64,000 bases of DNA from DATKRB01 sp036501425. GTDB lineage: Bacteria > Actinomycetota > Acidimicrobiia > Acidimicrobiales > RAAP-2. The stretch is from contig DASYAI010000032.1 of assembly GCA_036501425.1 (NCBI GenBank), forward strand, positions 134,102-198,101. Direction: 5' to 3'. Shown here one piece after another: positions 18,268 through 25,341 of this stretch. Position 1 is the stretch's first letter. Each line of letters starts with the position of its first letter. Both the position numbers and the translations under genes were made by a program. The notes under the pieces are model-generated. The model saw only the letters and a list, made by a program, of their open reading frames with translations, ran no database searches and was not told the origin of the DNA.

Positions 18268-19725
18268 ATGGCGCGTCGGCAATCCGTTCGTAACCCGCGG
18301 CCCACCGTCTGGGGGGGCCTCGCCGCCTTCGCGCTGCTCGTTGGCGCGACCCTGGGCCCGACGGCGCTCGGGGGGTCGAGCGCGGCGGCCGACACCCCCG
18401 CCGGGGCAGACGCACCCGCCGTAGCCACCCCTCCGGGTACGGCGCCCGTCGTCGGGGCGCACACCTACCCCGGCGGCGGCTTGTTCCCGTTCGGCCAGAC
18501 GGTGGCGGCGCCGAGCGTGCCGGCCACCCTCAACACACCCATCGTCGGCGGCGCGCCGACACGCGACGGCAACGGGATGTGGCTGGTCGGCGCCGACGGG
18601 GGCGTGTACGCGTCCGGCGACGCCGGCTTTTCGGGATCGCTCGGGAACGTGACGCTCCAGGCCCCCGTCGTCGCGATGGCCGGCACCCCCGACGATCGCG
18701 GGTACTGGCTGGCCGCCCTCGACGGGGGCGTGTTCGCCCTCGGAGACGCCCAGTTCTTCGGGTCGATGGGCGGCGTGCACCTGAACGAGCCAGTGGTGGG
18801 GATGGCCGCCACCGCCGACGGCAAGGGATACTGGCTCGTCGCGGCCGACGGCGGGATCTTCGCCTTCGGCGACGCCTCCTATCTCGGGGGTCGCGGGGGC
18901 CAGCCGCTCAACGCCTCCATCGTCGGCATGGCCGCCACCGCCGACGGGCGGGGGTACTGGCTGGTCGCCGGCGACGGCGGCATCTTCGCCTACGGGGACG
19001 CGAGGTTCGAGGGCTCCATGGGCGGCCGGCCGCTCAACACGTCCATCTCGGGCCTCGCCGCCACGCCCGACGGCCAGGGCTACTGGCTGGTGGCCGGCGA
19101 CGGCGGGGTGTTCACTTTCGGCGACGCCAAGTTCTTCGGCTCGCTCGCCGCCGGCCCCGCCGCCACACCGGTGTCGACCATCATCCCCTCGGGAGGCGGG
19201 ACCGGCTACTGGCTGGTGGACCCCGACGGGTGGAACTACACCTACTCGAACCCCCCTCCAAACGGCTCGTTCCCCGGATCGGCGGCGATCGTGGCCGCGG
19301 CGGCGTCCCAGGTGGGCCCCGACCCCGACTCGGGCTACTTCTGCAACCCCTACGGCCCGTGTGAGGAATGGTGTGCGCTCTTCGCCACCTGGGCGATCCA
19401 GCAGGGTGGCGTGCCCATCCCGTCGTACCCGTTCACCGGCAGCATCTGGTCGTGGGGCGCGCAGCGAGGTCTCGCGCTCTCGCCCACGGCGACGCCGGTG
19501 CCCGGGGATGCCGTCCTCTTCGGCACCGGGCCGAGCTCGACCTCGACGTCGGTGCACGTCGGCATCGTGGCCGAGGTGTGGCCGGACGGCGCCGTCTTGA
19601 GCATCGAGGGCGACGCCGGGCCCGGGACCACCGGCCACCTGGCGGTGGTGATCAACGGCCCGTACCTGGTCGCCGATTCGGCCCGGTACAACGGGGCGCC
19701 GGTGTACGGGTTCGTCCAGCCCTGA
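18268..19725 (+). CDS. secreted protein with five-fold repeats and a CHAP domain
   Basis: 485 residues. Signal peptide: basic MARRQSVRNPRP, hydrophobic GGLAAFALLVGATLG, then an Ala-rich cleavage region near AAADTPA. Residues about 85-330 contain five to six repeats of roughly 45 residues with GYWLVA-DGGIFAFGDA-F-GS-GG--LN-PVVGMA, probably forming a beta-propeller-like fold common in Acidimicrobiia surface proteins. The C-terminus (about 340-485) is CHAP-like, with EEWCALFATWAIQQ carrying the catalytic Cys and SVHVGIVAEVW the His. It may bind and cleave peptidoglycan. A GTG at 18250 is an alternative start. No partner gene nearby indicates a specific pathway. Confidence 0.82.
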   Translation: MARRQSVRNPRPTVWGGLAAFALLVGATLGPTALGGSSAAADTPAGADAPAVATPPGTAPVVGAHTYPGGGLFPFGQTVAAPSVPATLNTPIVGGAPTRDGNGMWLVGADGGVYASGDAGFSGSLGNVTLQAPVVAMAGTPDDRGYWLAALDGGVFALGDAQFFGSMGGVHLNEPVVGMAATADGKGYWLVAADGGIFAFGDASYLGGRGGQPLNASIVGMAATADGRGYWLVAGDGGIFAYGDARFEGSMGGRPLNTSISGLAATPDGQGYWLVAGDGGVFTFGDAKFFGSLAAGPAATPVSTIIPSGGGTGYWLVDPDGWNYTYSNPPPNGSFPGSAAIVAAAASQVGPDPDSGYFCNPYGPCEEWCALFATWAIQQGGVPIPSYPFTGSIWSWGAQRGLALSPTATPVPGDAVLFGTGPSSTSTSVHVGIVAEVWPDGAVLSIEGDAGPGTTGHLAVVINGPYLVADSARYNGAPVYGFVQP

Positions 19726-19815
19726 CGTTGCCAACGGGCTCCGGGCGGCCGGCGAGCCCGAGCCGGAGCGCCCGGGGAGGGGTCGCCCCGGGACCGGGCG
19801 GTGCCATGATGGGCC

Positions 19816-21540
19816 ATGCCCGACATCAACGCGCAGGTCGCCGAACGGCTGGGCCGCGCGTTCGGGGCGCTCGAGCCGGGGGCCGATCCGGTCCTCCGGG
19901 TGTCCGAGCGCGCCGACCTGCAGGCCAACGGTGCCCTGGCGCTGTCCAAGCGGCTGGGACGGCCCCCCGCTGAGGTGGCCGCCGAGATCGTCGCATCGGT
20001 GGACCTGAGCGACCTCTGCGAGCGGGTCGAGATCAGCGGTCCCGGCTTCATCAACCTCACCCTCTCGTCGAGGAAGATCGGCGAGGAGCTCTCGTCGGTC
20101 GCGGCGGACGGCGCGCTCGGGATCGTCCCGAGCGAGCGCCCCGAGACGGTCGTGGTCGACTACTCCGCCCCGAACGTGGCCAAGGAGATGCACGTCGGCA
20201 ACATGCGGACGACGGTGATCGGCGACGCCCTGTGCCGGATGCTGTCGCTGGTCGGGCACCGGGTGATCCGCGAGAACCACATCGGGGACTGGGGCACGCC
20301 GTTCGGCATGCTGATCGAGCACCTGATCGACCTGGGGGAGGAGGAGGGGGCCCACGAGCTGTCGGTGGGCGATCTCGACACCTTCTACCGGGCGGCGCGC
20401 GCTTCGTTCGACGCCGACCCGTCCTTCGCCGACCGCAGCCGGCGGCGGGTGGTCCTGCTGCAGTCGGGCGACCCCGAGACCCTGCGCCTATGGGGGGTGC
20501 TCGTCAGCCAGAGCGTCGTGTACTTCGACGAGATCTACGCCAAGCTGGGTGTGCTCCTCGACGACGGGGACCTGGTGGGGGAGAGCTTCTACAACGACCG
20601 GCTGCCCGGGGTGGTGGCCGAGCTCGATCGCCTGGGCCTGCTGGTCGAGGACGACGGGGCGCGTTGCGTGTTCCCGCCCGGGTTCACCAACCGCGAGGGC
20701 GACCCCCTCCCGCTCATCGTCCAGAAGTCCGACGGCGGCTTCGGGTACGCCGCGACCGACCTGGCGGCGCTGCGTGACCGGGTCGACCGGCTGGGGGCGG
20801 ACCGCATCTTGTACGTGGTCGGCGCACCGCAGTCCCAACACCTCCAGATGTGCTTCGCGGTGGCGCGCATGGCCGGGTGGCTCGGCGAGGACCGCTCGGC
20901 GGTGCACGTCGCCTTCGGCAACGTCCTCGGCCCCGACCGCAAGCTGTTCCGGACCCGCAGCGGGTTCCGGGTGAAGCTGGTCGACCTCCTCGACGAAGGG
21001 GTCGAGCGGGGCCGGCGGGCCCTGGCCGAGCGCAACCCGGCGATGGCACCCGACGAGCTCGCCGAGGTCGGCCGCCAGCTGGGCATCGGCGCGATCAAGT
21101 ACGCCGACCTGTCGACGGAGCGCACCCGCGATTACGTCTTCGACTGGGAGCGCATGCTGGCGTTCGAGGGCAACACCGGCCCCTACCTGCAGTACGCCCA
21201 TGCCCGGATCGCGTCGATCTTCCGGCGCGGCGACGTCTCGGTGCCCGACCCGAGCACCCCGCCCACCCTCGTCGAGGAGCCCGAGCGGGCGCTCGCCCTG
21301 GCGCTGCTGGGGTTCGACCGGGCGCTGCAGGACGCCCTGGCGACCTACGCCCCGAGCCGGCTGGCGTCCTACCTGTTCGACCTGGCGACCGCCTTCTCCT
21401 CGTTCTACGAGAACTGCCCGGTGCTGCGGGCCCCCGACGAGGAGACCCGGCGCAGCCGCCTCCTGCTCGCCGGCCTCACCGCCCGCGTGCTCGCGTGCGG
21501 GCTCGGGGCGCTCGGGATCGCCGCCCCGGACCACATGTGA
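19816..21540 (+). CDS. argS: arginyl-tRNA synthetase
   Basis: 574-residue class I synthetase charging tRNA-Arg. VDYSAPNVAKEMHVGNMRTTVIGDALCRML contains the HIGH-equivalent HVGN at 126-129 and an ArgRS-specific Asn. The N-terminal Add-1 domain (about 1-100) has NGALALSK and GFINLTLS, and the C-terminal DALR domain has TGPYLQYAHARI and FSSFYENCPVLRAP. As in most ArgRS, no KMSKS motif is required. The organism's tRNA-Arg(CCG) and lysA operon lie 2.3 kb downstream; actinobacteria often have argS directly before lysA. Confidence 0.95.
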   Translation: MPDINAQVAERLGRAFGALEPGADPVLRVSERADLQANGALALSKRLGRPPAEVAAEIVASVDLSDLCERVEISGPGFINLTLSSRKIGEELSSVAADGALGIVPSERPETVVVDYSAPNVAKEMHVGNMRTTVIGDALCRMLSLVGHRVIRENHIGDWGTPFGMLIEHLIDLGEEEGAHELSVGDLDTFYRAARASFDADPSFADRSRRRVVLLQSGDPETLRLWGVLVSQSVVYFDEIYAKLGVLLDDGDLVGESFYNDRLPGVVAELDRLGLLVEDDGARCVFPPGFTNREGDPLPLIVQKSDGGFGYAATDLAALRDRVDRLGADRILYVVGAPQSQHLQMCFAVARMAGWLGEDRSAVHVAFGNVLGPDRKLFRTRSGFRVKLVDLLDEGVERGRRALAERNPAMAPDELAEVGRQLGIGAIKYADLSTERTRDYVFDWERMLAFEGNTGPYLQYAHARIASIFRRGDVSVPDPSTPPTLVEEPERALALALLGFDRALQDALATYAPSRLASYLFDLATAFSSFYENCPVLRAPDEETRRSRLLLAGLTARVLACGLGALGIAAPDHM

Positions 21541-21643
21541 CGAAGGCGGGTGGCGCGCCGTGACGCCGGGGCCCCCGGGTGCGGGTACCGGCGAGGAGCG
21601 AGGAGCGCGGGCGGGGCCGGCCCGACCCGGCGCCCGGCCGAAA

Positions 21644-21676
21644 GGTGAACGTGAGGGAAACGTTCGGTGAACGTTC
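21644..21676 (-). promoter_or_regulatory. three-unit PHO box upstream of phoU
   Basis: Three contiguous 11-base direct repeats on the plus strand: GGTGAACGTGA, GGGAAACGTTC and GGTGAACGTTC. On the minus strand the cores read GTTCACC, GTTTCCC and GTTCACC, the direct-repeat unit bound by actinobacterial PhoP. With TATCGT at 21692-21697 as -10, the box covers about -60 to -28, a position suited to activation. Confidence 0.6.
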
Positions 21677-21706
21677 GACCGGGCCCGTGGGTATCGTCGT
21701 AGCGCC

Positions 21707-22336
21707 ATGACCGTCAGCCCCGAGATCCCCGACGCCGTCGATCGCCAGGTGATCCACCTGTTCGCCTTGGTGGCGGAAGCCATTGCCCGAGCGACGGAGG
21801 CCCTGCTGGGCGACGACGTCGCGCTCGCGGCCTCGGTGGTCGACGGGGACGACGAGATCGACGACCTGGTGGCCCAGGTGGAGCGCCTGGTGTGGGACCG
21901 GTTCGCCGACCTGCCCACGGCGCCGGCGGACTGGCGATACCTGGTCCTGGTGCTGCTGATCCTGCCCGAGCTCGAGCGCAGCGCCGACCTGGCCGAGCAC
22001 GTGGCCCAGCGGGCGCTGACGCATCTCGGGCGCGAGATGAGCCCGATCAGCCGGGGCGTGATCCAGCGGATGGGCGCCGCGGCGATCGAGATGTGGCGCC
22101 GGGTGGCCGATTCCTACGCCGATCGGGAGGGAGTGCTCGACATGATGGTCGAGGACGACGAGGAGCTCGACAACCTCCACGACCGGATCACCCACGAGGT
22201 GATCGCCGAATCGATGCCCGTCCCCGTGGGTGCCCAGGTCACGCTGCTCGCCCGCTTCTACGAGCGCCTCGGCGACCACGCGGTGAACCTCGCCCGTCGG
22301 ATCGGCACCCTGCCCGCGCCCCGCCCCACCGCCTGA
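21707..22336 (+). CDS. phoU: PhoU-like phosphate signalling regulator
   Basis: 209-residue helical protein with two PhoU repeats. The first includes LVAEAIARATEALLGDD and ASVVDGDDEIDDLVAQVERLVWDR; the second EGVLDMMVEDDEELDNLHDRI, ending ERLGDHAVNLARRIG. The acidic E/DxxxD motifs bind metal in PhoU proteins. PhoU dampens PhoR-PhoP signalling and links it to the Pst transporter. No pst or phoRP genes are visible, but a three-unit PHO box directly upstream argues that this gene belongs to the phosphate regulon. Confidence 0.88.
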   Translation: MTVSPEIPDAVDRQVIHLFALVAEAIARATEALLGDDVALAASVVDGDDEIDDLVAQVERLVWDRFADLPTAPADWRYLVLVLLILPELERSADLAEHVAQRALTHLGREMSPISRGVIQRMGAAAIEMWRRVADSYADREGVLDMMVEDDEELDNLHDRITHEVIAESMPVPVGAQVTLLARFYERLGDHAVNLARRIGTLPAPRPTA

Positions 22337-22345
22337 AGGGTCCGC

Positions 22346-22390
22346 TTGACAAATATTGTCTGGAATGTGAAACTATTCCTGGTTTAGGAA
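22346..22390 (+). promoter_or_regulatory. promoter and operator-like dyads of the VOC-ArsR-SRPBCC operon
   Basis: A perfect -35 TTGACA (22346-22351) lies in an AT-rich island; the best -10 at 17 bases is GAAACT (22369-22374) with an upstream TG. Two dyads overlap it: GACAA-ATA-TTGTC (22348-22360), across the -35, and TTCCT-GGTTT-AGGAA (22376-22390), just after the -10. They are candidate operators for the operon's own ArsR-type repressor. Confidence 0.45.
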
Positions 22391-22437
22391 AGTAAGGATC
22401 CACGCCACTGGGGCTGCGAAGGCGAAGGGGAACTGCC

Positions 22438-22902
22438 GTGGACAATCCGACGTTCGTGCCCGCGCTGAGCTACCGAGACCCAAAGGCGGCGCTCGCGTGG
22501 TTGGAACACGCCTTCGGCTTCGAGACGACGATGGCCATCGAGGGTGCCGACGGAGATGTCACCACGAGCCACTACGAGATGGCCTTGGCAGGCCAGGGCC
22601 GGATCATGGTGGGCGCCGAGTGGGCCGAGTGGACGAAGAGTCCTCTGTCGGCCGGCGGGGTGAACACCCAGAGCCTCCACGTCGAGGTGCCCGGTGATCT
22701 GGACGAGCACTGTGAACGGGCCCGAGCGGCCGGCGCGGTGATCGTGAGAGAGCCCGAGGATCAGTTCTACGGTGACCGCGTCTATCAGGCATTGGACCTC
22801 GAGCAGCACAACTGGTCCTTTTCGGTCCACGTCCGAGACGTGGCCCGCGCTGATGCAGAGGAGGCGATCGGGGCCAAGATCGAGGCGAAGAACTGGGCGT
22901 GA
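22438..22902 (+). CDS. VOC/glyoxalase-like protein
   Basis: 154-residue vicinal-oxygen-chelate fold protein: PALSYRDPKAALAWLEHAFGFET at the N-terminus, LHVEVPGDLDEHCERARAAGA in the middle and FYGDRVYQALDLEQHNWSFSVHVRD at the end, a glyoxalase/bleomycin-resistance-like pattern. Metal ligands cannot be assigned securely. It is the first gene of a three-gene operon with an ArsR regulator and a SRPBCC protein, linked by GTGA and ATGA overlaps. Such trios are common in actinobacteria and are often linked to small-molecule resistance or conversion. GC at third positions is lower than in neighbours, which hints at acquisition. Confidence 0.8.
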   Translation: MDNPTFVPALSYRDPKAALAWLEHAFGFETTMAIEGADGDVTTSHYEMALAGQGRIMVGAEWAEWTKSPLSAGGVNTQSLHVEVPGDLDEHCERARAAGAVIVREPEDQFYGDRVYQALDLEQHNWSFSVHVRDVARADAEEAIGAKIEAKNWA

Positions 22903-23234
22903 ACGACCACCCGGCGCAGCTGGACGAGACGCTCGCCGCGCTGGCCGACCCGACTCGCCGGCGAGTCGTCGATCTGTTGTACGAGCGCCCCCGTCGGGCG
23001 GGTGAGCTCGCTCGGATGGTGGAGGTGACGCCGTCGGTGATGAGCCGTCACCTGCGAGTCCTGCGTCAGAGCGGCCTGGTCGAGGAGACACACCCCGATT
23101 TCGACGCGCGGGTTCGTGTCTATTCGATCCGGCCCCAGCCGATGGCCGACCTCAAAGCGTGGCTCACCTCGGCGGAGGCGGGCTGGGCGGAGGCGCTCAC
23201 CGCGTTCAAGGAGCACGTGGAACGGCCGAGATGA
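22899..23234 (+). CDS. ArsR-family transcriptional regulator
   Basis: 111-residue winged helix-turn-helix repressor. TLAALADPTRRRVVDLLYERP leads into the recognition region MVEVTPSVMSRHLRVLRQSGLVEE, and the wing lies near RVRVYSI. It lacks the metal-binding Cys of arsenic or cadmium sensors, so it belongs to the metal-independent ArsR group usually paired with AHSA1/SRPBCC proteins. The GTG start overlaps the VOC stop by four bases. It probably autoregulates through the dyads at 22348-22390. Confidence 0.88.
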   Translation: MNDHPAQLDETLAALADPTRRRVVDLLYERPRRAGELARMVEVTPSVMSRHLRVLRQSGLVEETHPDFDARVRVYSIRPQPMADLKAWLTSAEAGWAEALTAFKEHVERPR

Positions 23235-23770
23235 CGTCCCGGCTGTTGGTCGCCCTGCGGGTGCGCTCGACCCCTTCTCGCGCTTTCGATGCCTTCACGA
23301 ACGAGATCGACCATTGGTGGCGACCCAACGGCCTCTTCCAGTTCACCCCGGGCGAGGGCGGCCGGCTCGCTTTCGAGGCGGGTCCGAACGGGCGGCTGAC
23401 GCAAACCACCGGCAACGAGGTGTTCGAAATCGGCCGGATCCTGGTCTGGGACCCGCCCGCCCGGCTCTCGTTCAGCTGGCGCCAGGCCAGCTTCTGCCCG
23501 GGTCAGCTGACCGAGGTACACGTTCGTTTCGAACCGGTGGGCGACGAGACGCGGGTGACGGTGGAGCACATCGGGTGGGACTCGGTCCCCCAAGACCACG
23601 CGGCCCGACATGGGCTCCCGCTGTCCGTCTTCCAGCGACGGCACGCCGATTGGTGGCGCACCCTGCTCGGCGCGCTCGAGCAGCGGGTCGAGCGACCGAG
23701 CGGACGAGTCGCCCCCGGGGGAGCCCAGGGGTCGGTACGGCCGACCGAGGCCTCGCCGCCGCCGGTGTGA
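23231..23770 (+). CDS. SRPBCC (AHSA1-like) domain protein
   Basis: 179 residues beginning MTSRLLVALRVRSTPSRAFD, with FTNEIDHWWRPNG, FEIGRILVWDPPARLSFSW and ETRVTVEHIGW, the pattern of activator-of-Hsp90-homologue-like SRPBCC domains. These bind hydrophobic ligands in a deep cavity. The ATG overlaps the ArsR stop (ATGA). The last about 25 residues are Pro/Gly/Arg-rich and probably disordered. The ligand is unknown; the operon layout suggests it is related to the ArsR inducer. Confidence 0.83.
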   Translation: MTSRLLVALRVRSTPSRAFDAFTNEIDHWWRPNGLFQFTPGEGGRLAFEAGPNGRLTQTTGNEVFEIGRILVWDPPARLSFSWRQASFCPGQLTEVHVRFEPVGDETRVTVEHIGWDSVPQDHAARHGLPLSVFQRRHADWWRTLLGALEQRVERPSGRVAPGGAQGSVRPTEASPPPV

Positions 23771-23803
23771 CCGGCCGGCCGGCCACGGCCGACCTCACGA
23801 TTT

Positions 23804-23878
23804 TGGCGCCCCAGGCAGGACTCGAACCTGCGCACCCGGCTCCGGAGGCCGGTGCTCTATCCGCTGAGCTACTGGGGC
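23804..23878 (-). tRNA. tRNA-Arg (anticodon CCG)
   Basis: A complete cloverleaf reads leftward from 23878. The acceptor stem GCCCCAG pairs with CTGGGGC, the anticodon stem CCGGC/GCCGG encloses a CUCCGGA loop with anticodon CCG, and the T-loop is TTCGAGT in a GCAGG/CCTGC stem. The discriminator base is G and CCA is encoded (23806-23804). It reads CGG, a major arginine codon in this GC-rich genome. It is divergent from the lysA operon. Confidence 0.95.
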
Positions 23879-23941
23879 CGAGCTGGCGCCCGATCGTAGC
23901 GGGCCCGCGACCGAGGGGGCAGCGGCGCCCAGGACGTACCG

Positions 23942-23947
23942 TATCCT
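23942..23947 (+). promoter_or_regulatory. -10 hexamer TATCCT before the lysA leader ORF
   Basis: TATCCT lies 8 bases before the GTG at 23956, so the message would start at or next to that codon. Confidence 0.4.
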
Positions 23948-23955
23948 GCACCGTC

Positions 23956-23997
23956 GTGGCCCGGCGCTCGACCTACCGACGACTTCACGGCTCGTGA
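23956..23997 (+). CDS. candidate 13-residue leader peptide of the lysA-hom-thrC operon
   Basis: GTG-initiated reading frame encoding VARRSTYRRLHGS, with its TGA overlapping the lysA GTG as GTGA. It has a suitable -10 8 bases upstream, so it would be translated from a leaderless message. Four of thirteen residues are Arg in two adjacent pairs (CGG CGC and CGA CGA). Translation of lysA would be coupled to it. Arginine-responsive control is an inference; the frame could also be accidental. Confidence 0.4.
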   Translation: MARRSTYRRLHGS

Positions 23998-25295
23998 CGA
24001 GCGACCTCGCGGCGGCGCCGCTCGAGCCCCACCTGCTGCCGATGACCGCCGCCGTCGGGTCCGGCGGCCGGCTGAGCGTCGGGGGCGTGGACCTGGTGGA
24101 TCTCGCCGCCGACCTGGGGACGCCGCTCTTCGTCTACGACGAGGCCCACCTGCGGGCGGCAAGCCGCCAGGCCGTGGCCGCGTGGGGCGAGGGGGTGGCG
24201 TATGCCACCAAGGCGTTCTTGTGCCGGGCCATGGCCACCTTGGCCTACGAGGAAGGGATGCTGCTCGACGTCTCGACCGGTGGCGAGCTCCACGTAGCCC
24301 TGGCCGCCGGCGTCCCGGCGGACCGCCTGGTGCTGCACGGGAACAACAAGTCCGACGAGGAGTTGGCCACCGCGCTGGAGGTCGGCGTGGCCCGGGTGGT
24401 GGTCGATTCCTTCGACGAGATCGGGCGCGTGGCCCGGCTGACGGCCGGCGGAGCTTCCGGCCGCCGGGTGCCCAAGGTGCTGTTGCGGGTGACCCCGGGG
24501 GTCGAGGTGCACACCCACGAGTTCGTGCGCACCGGGCAGGAGGACACCAAGTTCGGCCTGTCGGTGGCCAGCGGGGCGGCGGCAGCCGGCGTCGAGGAGT
24601 TGCGGCGTCTCGCCGGCGTGGAGCTGGTGGGGGTGCACGCCCACATCGGCAGCCAGGTCTTCGACGTCACGGCGTTCGAGCGGGCGGCCGCGGTGCTCGG
24701 CGAGTTCTTCTCCCCGCTCGGGCTCGACGAGCTCTGCGTCGGTGGTGGGCTGGGGGTCGCCTACGTCAACGGTGAGCGGGCCCCCAGCCAGGCGGAGTGG
24801 GCCGAGGCGACCCGCCGGGCGCTCGTCGGGGCGGGTGTGGCGGCGGGCACCCGGATCACCGCCGAGCCCGGCCGCGCCATCGTGGCGGCGGCCGCGGTCA
24901 CCTTGTATCGCGTCGGCACCGTCAAGGCGCTGCCCGGCATCCGCACCTACGTCGCCGTCGACGGGGGGATGAGCGACAACCCCCGTCCGGTCCTCTACGG
25001 CAGCGGCTACGAGGCCTTCCTCCCCCGGGCGACCGACGCCGCGCGGCCCCGGCCGGCGCGCGTCGTGGGTAAGCACTGCGAGACCGGCGACGTGCTCGTG
25101 GCCGAGGCTCGACTCCCGGCCGACCTGGCGGTGGGCGACCTCCTGGCCACCCCGGTCACCGGTGCCTACGGCTATTCCATGGCCTCCAACTACAACAAGG
25201 TGCCCCGCCCGGCCGTCGTCTTCGTCGCCGACGGCAAGGCGCGCACCGTGGTGCGGCGTGAGAGCCTCGAGGATCTGCTCCGCCTGGACGAATGA
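23994..25295 (+). CDS. lysA: diaminopimelate decarboxylase
   Basis: 433-residue fold-III PLP enzyme converting meso-diaminopimelate to lysine. The PLP lysine sits in VAYATKAFLCRAM near residue 69. HGNNKSDEEL, VHAHIGSQVFD, CVGGGLGVAY, EPGRAIVAAA, GKHCETGDVL (active-site Cys of the partner subunit) and YGYSMASNYNKVPRPA follow in the expected order. It starts at the GTG overlapping the leader ORF stop. The family homology starts some 20 residues in, so a later start is possible. It is the first enzyme gene of an operon with hom and thrC, linking the lysine and threonine branches of the aspartate pathway. Confidence 0.94.
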   Translation: MTSDLAAAPLEPHLLPMTAAVGSGGRLSVGGVDLVDLAADLGTPLFVYDEAHLRAASRQAVAAWGEGVAYATKAFLCRAMATLAYEEGMLLDVSTGGELHVALAAGVPADRLVLHGNNKSDEELATALEVGVARVVVDSFDEIGRVARLTAGGASGRRVPKVLLRVTPGVEVHTHEFVRTGQEDTKFGLSVASGAAAAGVEELRRLAGVELVGVHAHIGSQVFDVTAFERAAAVLGEFFSPLGLDELCVGGGLGVAYVNGERAPSQAEWAEATRRALVGAGVAAGTRITAEPGRAIVAAAAVTLYRVGTVKALPGIRTYVAVDGGMSDNPRPVLYGSGYEAFLPRATDAARPRPARVVGKHCETGDVLVAEARLPADLAVGDLLATPVTGAYGYSMASNYNKVPRPAVVFVADGKARTVVRRESLEDLLRLDE

Positions 25296-25329
25296 GCCGG
25301 CGCTCCCCGGAGGCCGGGGTACGAGACGG

Positions 25330-25335
25330 TAGCGT
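25330..25335 (+). promoter_or_regulatory. -10 hexamer TAGCGT before hom
   Basis: TAGCGT is 6 bases before the hom GTG at 25342, suggesting an additional leaderless promoter inside the lysA-hom-thrC operon. Confidence 0.4.
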
Positions 25336-25341
25336 GATCGG

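Noticed and set aside
18106..20355. Upstream extension of the aconitase frame, opposite the secreted protein and argS
   Set aside because: No family resemblance; aconitase homology starts just after the ATG at 18105, and two real genes lie on the other strand.
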